Shown piece after piece: positions 10,511 through 19,896 of a DNA stretch of 64,000 bases. A model generated the notes under the pieces. It was not told the origin of the DNA. It saw only the letters and a list, made by a program, of their open reading frames with translations, and ran no database searches. Both the position numbers and the translations under genes were made by a program. Source of the DNA: Rhodoblastus sp963713695 (lineage in GTDB: Bacteria; Pseudomonadota; Alphaproteobacteria; Rhizobiales; Beijerinckiaceae); NCBI GenBank assembly GCA_963713695.1, contig CAVQMU010000009.1:62001-126000 (forward strand), written 5' to 3'. The number at the start of each line of letters is the position of its first letter. Position 1 is the first letter of the stretch.

Positions 10511-11299
10511 TCAGCGCCGCGGTCGCGCCGGCCGCAGTTTTTGCGTTGCGATCCGCGCCAGAAACACCGGATTGCCGACGAGGTAGCGGCGCGCAAGGCG
10601 ACGCGGTTCATGCGCCAGGCGAAAAACCCATTCGCATCGCGCCTGGCGGACGAGGTTCGGCGCGCGCGGCGCCAATCCCGACCAGAAATCGAACAGGGCG
10701 CCGACAGCGAAGCCGAGCTGCGCGCCGCTTTTCTCTAGCCATTCGGCCAGCCACATTTCCTGCCTGGGATTGCCTAGCGCCACGAGGGCAAGGCTGACGT
10801 CCAGCTGGCGCATGCGCTCGACCAGCGCCGCGCAATCCTTGATCCCCCCATAGCCGTCCGACCAGCCGACGATCGTGTGCTTGCGAAAGCGCGCCGCGAC
10901 ATTGGCGGCGGCGCGGGTAACGGATTCGGAGCGCGCGCCGACCATGAAGATACGGTGGGCGCGCGATGTGCGGTCAAGGAACGCGGGCAGGAAATCGGTG
11001 CCGTTGAGATTGGCGGGAAAGTGAACGCCGTGCAGAATGCGGGCGCCGATGTCGACGCCAAAACCGTCGTTGAAAACGATGAATTTTCGAAGGGCGCGTC
11101 GAAGTTCGTCGTCCTTGAAAGCCAGGTTGAGAAGGTTAGCGTTGGCGAAGGCGACCGCGGATCGGACGCCGGCCGACGTGCGACGATCCAAAAGGTCGAT
11201 CGCCTCTTCCAGCGAAGTCGCGCGAATGTTGACGCCGAGCATGGGCCAGACGCCCGACGCGTCGTTTTTTTCCCGCGCGAATTCCGTCGAAATGGCCAT
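10511..11299 (-). CDS. WecG/TagA/CpsF family glycosyltransferase
   Basis: The 262-residue protein belongs to GT26, whose members add N-acetylmannosaminuronic acid, ManNAc or glucose to lipid-linked sugars. Family marks are FNDGFGVDIGARIL, the glycine-rich FMVGARSESV and the C-terminal LGNPRQEMWLAEW. The ATG at 11299 is preceded by a GAGAGGG ribosome binding site, which decides it over the longer frame to 11380. It lies downstream of another glycosyltransferase on the minus strand and probably acts on the same repeat unit. Confidence 0.88.
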   Translation of the reverse strand: MAISTEFAREKNDASGVWPMLGVNIRATSLEEAIDLLDRRTSAGVRSAVAFANANLLNLAFKDDELRRALRKFIVFNDGFGVDIGARILHGVHFPANLNGTDFLPAFLDRTSRAHRIFMVGARSESVTRAAANVAARFRKHTIVGWSDGYGGIKDCAALVERMRQLDVSLALVALGNPRQEMWLAEWLEKSGAQLGFAVGALFDFWSGLAPRAPNLVRQARCEWVFRLAHEPRRLARRYLVGNPVFLARIATQKLRPARPRR

Positions 11300-11376
11300 G
11301 ATTCCGGACCCTCTCGTTGTTTTCAGGACAGGTTTTCTGGTTCGCGCGGCGCCTGTAAAAGGCGCGGCGGCGTCGA

Positions 11377-12651
11377 TCAATCCCAGCCTTGTCGGCGGCC
11401 CGCGCGAGGGGAAGCCGGCGCGTAAGGCGGCGAACGCGCCGCTGTGCGGCGCTCCGCGTTCTGCAACTCGCGATGACGCGCGAAAAGTCGCTGCATCTGG
11501 TTCTCGATCGAATAAGGCGCTGCGAGCGCGGCAATGCGCGCGGGGTCTGTGTGGCCGGCCTCGATCGCCGCCCAGAGACCGGCAAAGGCGTCGACAAGAC
11601 GCGACGCGCAGATCTCCGGGGGGTCGCTACGTTCGATGAGGCTTCCGCTGACGCCCTCGATGATGAGCGGGTCGAATTGCGAGAGCCGGATTGCGGCCAG
11701 CGGACGGCCGCTCGCCAGCATTTCCAGGAGATAACAGGGCATTCCCTCATAAAAGGAAGTCAGCAGTCCCGCATGGCATTGTCTCATGACGGCGGCGACC
11801 GCATCGGGCCCCAGTGCGCCATGGCGGATCGTGAAGGCTTCGATTGCGGAATATTCGGCATAGCGGCGCGGATCGGTCGCGCCGACATAGTGGAACTCCA
11901 GCCTGCCGCCGAGTTGCGTTCGCAGAGCGCTCAACACCCTGAACATCAGCGGCGGGTCCTTGAATTCATCCAGGCGTCCGGCGAAACACAATCGATAGAC
12001 GCCGTCAGCGCAGTCGAAGGGAGTTGGCGTGAAACGCATTGTGTCGACGGAGACCGTCATGACCTCGCAGCGCGGGGCGAGCTTCGGCCAGTTTCGCGCG
12101 ATGCGCGCCACGATGTCGTCGTTGACGCCGAGGATGCGCCGGGCCGCGTGAAGAGCCAGCCATTCGTTGACGCGCTGGACGAACCAGTAGCGCTTCAACA
12201 GGCTGTCCATCTTGTCATCGCCGGAGGCGGCGTTATGAACCATCTGGACCGTCGGCAGGCCTAGGGCTTTCGCGGCCATGGCGAATTCATATCGTTGCAG
12301 GTCGGCCGAGGCTGTTGCGCCGGCGAGCAAGCGGCGGATCGTCGGGAGGCGCCGCAAAAGCCCGAGCGCATAGCGAAACGTCATTGAGCCGCGAATCGTC
12401 TTGCTCGCGACATTGACGCTGTCGGCGTTGACGCGCGCGACGGGCAGGAAATCGATGTCGCGCCCGTCGACCTCGATTTTTTTGACCTCGCCGATGCGGC
12501 AGTCGCCGATTTCATCGAGACCGACCAGGAGCACGGAAAAGTCATCGGGATGGCGGGAAAGGATCAGCCGGACATGGGTCTCGATGCCGCCGACCTTTTC
12601 GCCGCGCGGGTCCAGGGGATGCATGAGGCAGATGCGGTAGCGGCGGCTCAT
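11377..12651 (-). CDS. GT4-like glycosyltransferase
   Basis: The 424-residue GT-B type enzyme opens with a GGIETHVRLIL acceptor-side loop near residue 22. It carries the donor-site pattern SFYEGMPCYLLEMLASGRPL near residue 330, equivalent to the E-x7-E region of GT4. The last 30 residues are Arg/Ala-rich and look like an unstructured tail. It precedes the WecG-like gene by 77 bases on the same strand, so the two are probably co-transcribed. Confidence 0.83.
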   Translation of the reverse strand: MSRRYRICLMHPLDPRGEKVGGIETHVRLILSRHPDDFSVLLVGLDEIGDCRIGEVKKIEVDGRDIDFLPVARVNADSVNVASKTIRGSMTFRYALGLLRRLPTIRRLLAGATASADLQRYEFAMAAKALGLPTVQMVHNAASGDDKMDSLLKRYWFVQRVNEWLALHAARRILGVNDDIVARIARNWPKLAPRCEVMTVSVDTMRFTPTPFDCADGVYRLCFAGRLDEFKDPPLMFRVLSALRTQLGGRLEFHYVGATDPRRYAEYSAIEAFTIRHGALGPDAVAAVMRQCHAGLLTSFYEGMPCYLLEMLASGRPLAAIRLSQFDPLIIEGVSGSLIERSDPPEICASRLVDAFAGLWAAIEAGHTDPARIAALAAPYSIENQMQRLFARHRELQNAERRTAARSPPYAPASPRAGRRQGWD

Positions 12652-13086
12652 TCCGCCCTCGCAGCGGCGGAGACAGCCAAGGTTTCTGGTCTGGGACTTT
12701 GGTGACCGGTTCCGCGCATGTCGGTGTCTCCGCGGCTGTGCGCTGAGGCGTCAAAAATTGCTGCGCTTGGGCATGTGACGGCGGATGCTAGCGAGGAAAC
12801 GCCCGGAACGGAAAAGGCCAGAGGCGGTAGGCGCGCGGTTTAAACGGCGTATTGGGCGAACGGCGCCTCGCAGTTCATTAGACGTAGTCAGGCGGCTAAG
12901 TGCCTCTCCTATCGACTGAAATGGCGGCAAACTGGCTGAATGCCGGGCGGGTGGGCGAATGCCGGGTGGAAATTCCGGCCGCTTCGCTGTAAAGTTGTCG
13001 ATTGCAGACGTGTGAAAAACCGTTCCCTTCAAGACTTGCCAAATCGGCGCGGCGCCTTCGTCCGCCGGATTTTCAGGGAAATCCAT
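12652..13086. other. Intergenic region between divergent polysaccharide genes
   Basis: This 435-base gap separates a minus-strand glycosyltransferase from the plus-strand chain-length gene. Open frames here show no recognisable protein. It should hold the two outward promoters; no motif is clear. Confidence 0.4.
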
Positions 13087-14520
13087 GTGAGCACCGTCCA
13101 TACCGGCCTTGGAATGCGCGGCGCGCGATCGATCGATCGCGACCGGGACGCCGACGCCGGCGACTTGCTGCAGATCTTGTGGCGGCGCAAGCGGACGGTC
13201 GCCGCGGGCCTGCTCGCCGCCCTGGCCTTGGCCGCGGCCTATCTCGCCTTCATGCCGATCAAGTACGAGGCCGGCGCCTTGCTGCTGATCGATCCCAGGC
13301 TCGGACGCACGCTTGAAGTCGAGCGCCACGCCGAGGCCAACGACCCTTCTGCCGTGGATAGCCAAATCCGGCTGCTGACCTCGGAGACAGTTCTCGCCAG
13401 GCTGGCGAAAGCGCAGAACCTGGCTGACGATTCCGAATTCAACGGCAAGGCGCGCAGCTGGATCCCGGCCCTGTTTTCAAGGTCGCCCGCCAACGCCGAC
13501 GCCGACGCGGTCGACCTGGACGCGCTCGATCGGGCGTTTAACATCAAGCGTCCCGAACGCACCTATGTCGTCGAAGTCCAGGCGACAACCGCCGACCCCT
13601 CGAAATCGGCGGCTTTGGCCAATGGCCTTGCGCGCGCTTACAACGAAGACCAGGTCGAGGCCCGCATCGAAGCCGCTGCCAATGACGGCAAGTGGGTGCA
13701 GCAAGTTCTCGACAAAAAGCAGGCCGAACTGCAGGCCGCCGAGAACGACATCCAGACGTACAAGACGAAGAACAACGTCATCGCCACCGAAGGCCTGCGC
13801 TCCAACGAGATGCAGGTCGCCGACGCCACTCGCGAGCTCGGCCTGGCGCGCGGGCGCACAGTCGACGCCAGGGCGCGGCTGGACCAGGTCGAGACCGCCG
13901 TCCGCGAGGGGCGGACCGGATCGGTCGGCGAAGCGTTGAAGTCGACGACGATCGAGCGGCTTCGCTCGCAACAGGCGGACGCGGAACGCGAGGTGGCGGG
14001 CCTTGCGCGCACACTCGGCGAACGCCATCCCGCACTGCAGGAAGCGCGCGAGCGCGCCGCCCGCATCGGCGCGCTGCTTGCCGACGAATTGCGGCGCATC
14101 TCGGAAGGCGCGCGCAAGGACTATCAGGCGGCGCTGGCCAGTGAGCGCCAGCAGGAACGCAACATTGAACGGCTCAAGGCGCAATCCAACGTCGTCGGCC
14201 ACAGCACTGTCGAATTGCGCCGCCTGGAGCGGGCCGCCGAAATCTTGCGGACCAAGGTCGATGAACTCTCGAAGGTGCAAGAGGGGCTGATGCATGAGCA
14301 GGTCGACAGTCCGCCCGCGCGCATCGTCGCCTCGGCGCGTCCCCCCGTTTCGCGCTCCAGTCCCCGGGCGCGTCCGGCCCTGTTGATCGCCCTCGCGGCT
14401 GGCCTGTTCGGCGGCATGGGAGCGGCGCTGCTCCAGGAAAGCGCTCAACGCCGCAAACGTCCGCTTTTTGCGCGCGGCGCGATTGAACAAAGCATCGACG
14501 AAAGTGACGACGAGGCCTGA
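13087..14520 (+). CDS. Wzz/GumC-like polysaccharide chain-length/co-polymerase protein
   Basis: This inner-membrane protein of about 477 residues sets polymer length and couples polymerase to export. It has an N-terminal helix (about residues 30-55), the Wzz-domain motif YEAGALLLIDPR, a long periplasmic coiled coil rich in Ala, Glu and Arg (about residues 190-400) and a C-terminal helix near residue 440. There is no C-terminal tyrosine kinase domain. The GTG at 13087 is preferred because AGGGA lies about 8 bases upstream; the first ATG in frame (12940) would add an atypical Arg-rich leader. It overlaps no neighbour and is followed closely by the GH10 gene. Confidence 0.87.
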   Translation: MSTVHTGLGMRGARSIDRDRDADAGDLLQILWRRKRTVAAGLLAALALAAAYLAFMPIKYEAGALLLIDPRLGRTLEVERHAEANDPSAVDSQIRLLTSETVLARLAKAQNLADDSEFNGKARSWIPALFSRSPANADADAVDLDALDRAFNIKRPERTYVVEVQATTADPSKSAALANGLARAYNEDQVEARIEAAANDGKWVQQVLDKKQAELQAAENDIQTYKTKNNVIATEGLRSNEMQVADATRELGLARGRTVDARARLDQVETAVREGRTGSVGEALKSTTIERLRSQQADAEREVAGLARTLGERHPALQEARERAARIGALLADELRRISEGARKDYQAALASERQQERNIERLKAQSNVVGHSTVELRRLERAAEILRTKVDELSKVQEGLMHEQVDSPPARIVASARPPVSRSSPRARPALLIALAAGLFGGMGAALLQESAQRRKRPLFARGAIEQSIDESDDEA

Positions 14521-14539
14521 TGAGCCAGGCGGGAACGCG

Positions 14540-15658
14540 ATGAAGCCGATCAGGCTCCATGATCAGAATGGGGACGCTCCGACCCGCCGCGCGGCGCTGG
14601 GGCTGATCGGCGGCGCCGTGGCGTCAGCAACGAGATCGGCCGCCGCGCCAGAGCCGGGACTTGCCGCAGCCGCACGTAACGCCGGGATTGTCTTCGGCGT
14701 CGCCGCGGATTCCGAAATCCTCGCCGATCCCGCATATCGCGCGCTGATCCTGGACAATTGCCGACTGCTGACGCCCTCCAATTCACTGAAATTCGCTGCG
14801 CTCCAGCCGGAAGAAAACATCTTCCGCTTTGAGCAGGGTGACGCGCTCATCGCCTTCGCCGAACGCAGCGGCCTCTTCGCACGAGGCCACGCCTTGTTCT
14901 GGAACGACTATCCGCCAGCCTGGCTGCAAGGCAAAAGCGGCGCCGAACTGGCCTATGTCTTCGACGCCTATCTCGATCGCGTCGTGCCGCATTATGCCGG
15001 CCGGCTCCACTCCTGGGACGTCGTCAACGAGCCATTCTGGCTGGGAAGGGACAGGCCCGGAACGTTCCGGCCCGGCCCCTGGCTGCGGGCCTTCGGCGAA
15101 AAATATGTCGAACGCGCCTTCATGCGGACGGCAGCCCTCGACCCGCAAGCGACGCTCGTGCTCAACGAAGCCTGGACGGAATCCGCTGGGCCTGTCGCAC
15201 TGGCGGTGCGCGCTTCGCTGCTGGCGCTGGTCGATCGCCTGCAGAATCGCGGCGTCAAGCTTGGAGCGGTCGGACTGCAGGGCCATATCATGCCCTCGGA
15301 GCCCTGGAGCGAAGCAGGCTTTGTCGAATTCCTGCACGCCTTGTCTGAACGCAAGCTCGACATTTATGTCACGGAGCTCGATGTCGTCGATGACCCGCTG
15401 CAAGGCGAGCCGTCCGAACGCGATCGGACGGAAGCGCAGCTGACCCACCGCCTGTTGAGCGCCGCGCTGAAAATTCCGGCGGTCAAGATGATCGTCGCCT
15501 GGAGCCTCAGCGACAAATATTCGTGGCTTCGCGATCCCTGGTTCACAAGCCGGAAAAAGCTGTCGCACGTCGCGCGGCCCTGTCCGTTCGACGAGGATAT
15601 GCGCCCCAAGCCCATGGCGGCGGCGATCGTCAACACGTTTCGCGAAGCGCGCGGCTGA
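14540..15658 (+). CDS. GH10 endo-beta-1,4-xylanase-like glycanase
   Basis: The 372-residue exported enzyme has a twin-arginine-like leader (TRRAALGLIGG). The GH10 barrel carries the acid/base glutamate in WDVVNEPFW (near residue 165) and the nucleophile glutamate in YVTELDVVDD (near residue 280). GH10 enzymes cleave beta-1,4-xylan or related beta-1,4 chains. It starts 19 bases after the wzz-like gene, so it more likely trims or releases the exopolysaccharide made by this locus than digests plant xylan. That is inference from context. Confidence 0.88.
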   Translation: MKPIRLHDQNGDAPTRRAALGLIGGAVASATRSAAAPEPGLAAAARNAGIVFGVAADSEILADPAYRALILDNCRLLTPSNSLKFAALQPEENIFRFEQGDALIAFAERSGLFARGHALFWNDYPPAWLQGKSGAELAYVFDAYLDRVVPHYAGRLHSWDVVNEPFWLGRDRPGTFRPGPWLRAFGEKYVERAFMRTAALDPQATLVLNEAWTESAGPVALAVRASLLALVDRLQNRGVKLGAVGLQGHIMPSEPWSEAGFVEFLHALSERKLDIYVTELDVVDDPLQGEPSERDRTEAQLTHRLLSAALKIPAVKMIVAWSLSDKYSWLRDPWFTSRKKLSHVARPCPFDEDMRPKPMAAAIVNTFREARG

Positions 15659-15667
15659 ATGGGGCCG

Positions 15668-17158
15668 TCAGAACAGGATTTGAATGCGGCTGATCGCGTC
15701 GCGGCCTTTTTGCCCGGACCATAGAAGGCCGGGTTTTGCCAGCGCACGGACTTGCGCCGGGTGCAGCGCGGCCATCGAGACGAGATAGACCAAGGCCCCG
15801 ACGACGATCTGGACCAACAGGCCGATGATCCGATGGTTCGCGAGCTCAGCCGCCCAAGGCGACCAAAGCAGCGCCGCGACCATGGCTGCGGTCGCGACGC
15901 AAATGCGAAACATGCGCGCGAAGGGCACGATCAGGCCAAATCTTCTCCGCGCGAAGCCGAAGCTGAAGATCGCGCCGACCGTCAATCCGAAGCAGGCGCC
16001 CTCGGCCGCGCCGACCAGGCCCTGCTGGCGAAGGCCGACCAGGCAGCCAACAACTACCATCGCCGCCTCCAGCGCATTGATCAAGATGGTCAGATCGGTC
16101 CGTTCGAACAGCAGTGTGGATTGATCGGCGAAATGCACCCGCATGTTGCGCACGCCGCCGGCCACCGCCGAAATTGGCAGCACCGCCAGAGTGATCGGAC
16201 GAAACGATTCCGCGATCGTAAGATTGATGAGTTGCGGCGCGATGACGACGAGGCCGGCGGTGGCTGGCGCCAGAACCGCGAACAACAGCGCGCCGCTGGA
16301 GGCCAATTGCTTCAGGGCGCCTTTTCGGTCGCCATCGTGCATGTGCCGGACCGCCAGTGGAAACGCCGCCGCCGTCACCAGCATGGCGACGGTCGCGGCG
16401 AGTCGCTGACCGAGGCCCCAGCCGACTGCGATCAGTCCCATGGCCTCAGGCGAATCCAGATATTGAACAATGACGCGAATTCCATTGGCGCCGACCCACG
16501 CGATGGCTCCCGCGGCAACCAAGGGCAAGCCGAAACGCATTGCCTTCGAAATGATTTCCGGCTCGAACGCGTTGACTTCGACGATCACGCCCAATCGTCG
16601 CCACAGCCAGGCCAGGGCGATCGCCTGGGGCGCGGCGAAGCCGAACAACGCAGCTTCCGGGGTGCGCGAAACGGTCGCGATGAGGAGGAAGGCGAGAACG
16701 AAGCCGAAGATTGGCCCCGCGGTCTGCGCGACGGTGTAGACTCCGATTTGCGCATGTGCTCTGGCGCGCTCGGACAAATGCGCCGTCGCCGACCGTGTCA
16801 CCGAGAAAGCGATCGTCGCCAGAGCGAGCGACGGAGCAAAACGCGGCGCGACCGCCAGCAACATCGTCAGGGACAGCAGCATCTGCGCCGCGGCCGCCAC
16901 CACCAGCACCAGCCCTTCCGTCCGGAGATAGACGCTGCGCCGCTCGTCATCGTCGAACGCGCCGACGTAACGCATCGTGAATTGCGACCACCAGGCCAGC
17001 GAGACCAGGAAGACCAGCTCCTGCGCCGCCAGCACGAAGGTCAGGACGCCATAGGCCTCCGGCGCAAGCCAATGCGTCCACACCACCGCACCCACGAACT
17101 GGATCAACGGTCCGAAAATCTGCGCCGGCGCGTAAAGGATGGTCTGACGGATCAGCAT
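15668..17158 (-). CDS. Polysaccharide flippase (Wzx/MATE-like)
   Basis: This is a multi-spanning membrane protein of about 496 residues with 12-14 predicted helices, of the RfbX/MurJ export superfamily. It would flip lipid-linked repeat units across the inner membrane. It begins with a helix at MLIRQTILYAPAQIFGPLIQ, typical of Wzx proteins. The ATG at 17158 has AAAGGGAAT upstream and fits the family start better than the longer frame to 17218. It is convergent with the GH10 gene (9 bases apart) and follows the methyltransferase gene on the same strand. Confidence 0.85.
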   Translation of the reverse strand: MLIRQTILYAPAQIFGPLIQFVGAVVWTHWLAPEAYGVLTFVLAAQELVFLVSLAWWSQFTMRYVGAFDDDERRSVYLRTEGLVLVVAAAAQMLLSLTMLLAVAPRFAPSLALATIAFSVTRSATAHLSERARAHAQIGVYTVAQTAGPIFGFVLAFLLIATVSRTPEAALFGFAAPQAIALAWLWRRLGVIVEVNAFEPEIISKAMRFGLPLVAAGAIAWVGANGIRVIVQYLDSPEAMGLIAVGWGLGQRLAATVAMLVTAAAFPLAVRHMHDGDRKGALKQLASSGALLFAVLAPATAGLVVIAPQLINLTIAESFRPITLAVLPISAVAGGVRNMRVHFADQSTLLFERTDLTILINALEAAMVVVGCLVGLRQQGLVGAAEGACFGLTVGAIFSFGFARRRFGLIVPFARMFRICVATAAMVAALLWSPWAAELANHRIIGLLVQIVVGALVYLVSMAALHPAQVRALAKPGLLWSGQKGRDAISRIQILF

Positions 17159-17214
17159 GCCCGGATTCCCTTTGCTGGCGCGCCGGTGTGACGGCGTCTT
17201 GTTTGCGGGCGCGA

Positions 17215-18265
17215 TCACAGACTTCCTGTCGACTTTGTGACGCGAACGGCGCCGACGCCGTCCGCAGCCGGGCTCGCGTCGCCCGGAGGGCGCAAAATCA
17301 GCGCCGGCTGTTGCTCGTAGAATGCGATCATCTCCTTTGGAGTCACTGTCCGTTCGCTCCGACGTCCATAGAAATACACGCCGGAAGCCGCATCGGCGGC
17401 CTGGCGGCCAGGCGCCCGGCGGTCGAAAAATCGCAGCCAGAAAAAGGCCAATCCAGCCAGCACGCCAATTCTCTCGCTGCCGGTCAAAGCGCGGACGAAA
17501 TAGCGGATCGACCAGTTCAAGGCCGTGCCGGGTCCGCCGGCATAGCCAGCGTCGACGAGGTCGAAGGTCTTGAACAGCCAGCGATGCCCGCTCAGCGTGA
17601 AGCGCGTGAAATCATTGGCGCCCTCATGCACCTGCTGCATGAACGGCGTGTCGGCATAAACAAGCCCGCGCGGCTTGAGGACGCGATATATTTCCGCCAC
17701 GACCTCGGAGGGATCGAGCACATGTTCGAGAACAGCCTGAATCCACACGGCGTCCACGCATTGATCGTCGAGCGGCAGTTGATGTCCGTCGGCGACGATG
17801 GTCACGTTGGGCGAGACATAGATGTCCGACCCGATCAGTCCTGCACGCGCTTGCGCATAGAGCGCTTCCGTTCCCGAACCGCGCTCGCCGCCTCCGATGA
17901 CCAGCACGATCGGCGAAGCGGCTTGGGCGCAGACATCCGCCACGAATATTTCTCCAGCGCGTTTCGCCGCCGGGTTGTCGCCGAGCAGCGCCCGCTGGAG
18001 TCTCGCCTTCAGTGAGTTCCCGCATCGGATCCCGCTTGACGATGGAGGCGCCTGACGACGTATCGAAACGGTTCCTGTCGATCACGCTGTTTTCGAAATC
18101 GAGCAAGATTGGCAGGCCGTCGACGACAGGAAAAGGAGTCTTGGACAGCCCGCAAAGCGCATTGCCGCAAACGAACCCCTTCGCGTCATCACCGACCCGA
18201 TCGAGACGCGATTTGCAGCGCGGACAGCGAAGGATGCGCGCAACTTGTTGAGCTGACAGCAACAT
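17215..18265 (-). CDS. SAM-dependent methyltransferase with N-terminal zinc ribbon (one frameshift)
   Basis: The first 60 residues hold a Trm112-like zinc ribbon, with CPRC and CGNALCG pairs and the phrase FPVVDGLPILLDF. The rest is a class I methyltransferase with a glycine-rich SAM loop (VLVIGGGERGSGT) and an AVLEHVLDP motif IV region. The two parts are in different frames. Removing one G from the GGG near 18015 restores a continuous protein through SLKARLQRALLGDNPAAKR. It is in the exopolysaccharide locus next to the flippase and probably methylates a sugar or lipid carrier. The acceptor is unknown. Confidence 0.8.
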
Positions 18266-18483
18266 GTGGGCCTATCAAAATTTGATGCACATAGCAGACG
18301 CGCAAAGCCGCGCCATCGCGCCCGCAGTATACGCGCAAGGCGCCGCGACGGGCGCCGCCTCCAATGGTTGATCGCCAAAAGGGGTAGTTTTATTGTCCGA
18401 ATGAACCGGCGTCGCTTGGCGCATTGCGGTTTGACTTGGTCGAATTTGATCGGGAATTGCCGAACTCGATCGGAGCGGCGACG

Positions 18484-19896
18484 ATGAGCGTTCGGAGCGA
18501 ACCACTTCATTCCACAAGGCGGGTCGCCAGCTCCGACGCAGCGCCAATGCGCCGCTTTTGCGCGCGCGCTTCGGTCATGGCGACGGCTTTGTCTTTCATC
18601 GTGACAATGCTGGTTTCGGCCCTGGTGATGGATCAGATCGGCCTGGCGAATTACTCGGCGTCCGGCGGCACGATCCTGGAAAAAGTGCATCCTGGAACCT
18701 GGGCCGCCTTTTTCGCGCTGGCGCTGCGGCTGGCAGCCGCGGTCCATCCCGTTCGAGCGCTTCACCGCCAGTTCAGCCGCGCCCCGCAATTGCTGTTTTA
18801 TCTGCTCGCCGTCGCCACGGCCGGCGTGCATTCGGTCGTCGTGTCGAAGAGCCCGGTTACCCCGCTGATCGACACGTTCCTGCTGCCGCTGGCGTATTTC
18901 CTGCTGCTGGAAGAGCTCGACGAGCGCGCGTCCCGGAGGCTGGCCTGGTTGGTTGCGGCCTTTCTCGCCGCCAATGCATTGATCGGGCTCGCAGAATTTG
19001 CAACCGGCTGGCGGTTTATCACCGTGGATCTGCCGGCCAACGTCACTGGCGATCCGCGACACGCTCCAGGATTGGTGTTCGACTGGCGCGCGGCGCTGGA
19101 GAAGGATGGGCGCCCCACCGCGCTGCTCGGACATCCCCTGACCAATGCCAGCGTCACCGGCGTTTTCGTCGCGACGCTCTGTGCAAGGGACGCCGGCTGG
19201 ATCGCGCCCGGCCTCCGGGTCGCCCTGCTGGCCCTCGAGACGCTGGCGCTGTTCGTTTTCGGCGGCCGCGCCTCGCTGGTCGTGACCCTCCTCGTGCTGG
19301 CGGCGATGTCCATCGGCTGGCTGTTCAAAGTCGTCGGCGGCGGCGTTCGCATTTCCTTGCGGCGCTGGGCCTATGTCCTGCTGGCGGCGCCGATTGTGCT
19401 TGCCTTTGTCCAGGCGCTGATCGAACGCGGCTTTTTCGATCGCGTGCTCAGTCGCTTCAGCCACGACGCGGGCAGCGCCGAAACCCGGTCGAGAATGTTT
19501 GACCTGTTCCAGGCGTTTTCCCCGGAAAGCCTGCTGCTTGGGCCAGACCAGGCGGTCCTCGCCACGCAGCAGCGGCTCGAAGGACTCGAATTCGGCGTCG
19601 AGAGTTTCATTGTCGGCTTCATCCTGGACTATGGCGCCTTGATCACCATCTTGCTCCTCGCCGGCCTCGGCGCCTTCGTCGCCGCGCTGCTGCGGGTGCG
19701 AGGGCGAGGCGTGATCCCGGGGCTGACGGTATTCTTTGTCGTCGCCGTCACAGCGGAATCGATATCCGCCAAGACCACCATGTTCGGCCTCATCGTCGCA
19801 TTGCTCCTGTTGTTCATCCGACGACCGGAGCGACAGCCGGCCGGGCGAAAATCTGCCGAAAACCCCGGCGCGCGGGCGACGCCTGGAAGTCGATGA
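18484..19896 (+). CDS. O-antigen polymerase-like membrane protein (Wzy/VpsF-like)
   Basis: This protein of about 470 residues has 10-12 hydrophobic segments and a large periplasmic loop between the central helices (about residues 170-230, including the motif RPTALLGHPLTNA). That pattern is typical of Wzy ligase/polymerase proteins and close to VpsF-like members. It would polymerise the exopolysaccharide repeat unit. The ATG at 18484 has GGAG seven bases upstream, which decides it over 18424. Its last 83 bases overlap the convergent beta-propeller gene. Confidence 0.82.
   Translation: MSVRSEPLHSTRRVASSDAAPMRRFCARASVMATALSFIVTMLVSALVMDQIGLANYSASGGTILEKVHPGTWAAFFALALRLAAAVHPVRALHRQFSRAPQLLFYLLAVATAGVHSVVVSKSPVTPLIDTFLLPLAYFLLLEELDERASRRLAWLVAAFLAANALIGLAEFATGWRFITVDLPANVTGDPRHAPGLVFDWRAALEKDGRPTALLGHPLTNASVTGVFVATLCARDAGWIAPGLRVALLALETLALFVFGGRASLVVTLLVLAAMSIGWLFKVVGGGVRISLRRWAYVLLAAPIVLAFVQALIERGFFDRVLSRFSHDAGSAETRSRMFDLFQAFSPESLLLGPDQAVLATQQRLEGLEFGVESFIVGFILDYGALITILLLAGLGAFVAALLRVRGRGVIPGLTVFFVVAVTAESISAKTTMFGLIVALLLLFIRRPERQPAGRKSAENPGARATPGSR

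Noticed and set aside
15752..17191. 479-residue plus-strand frame
   Set aside because: Antisense shadow of the flippase; no recognisable domain and extreme Arg/Gln/Asp content.
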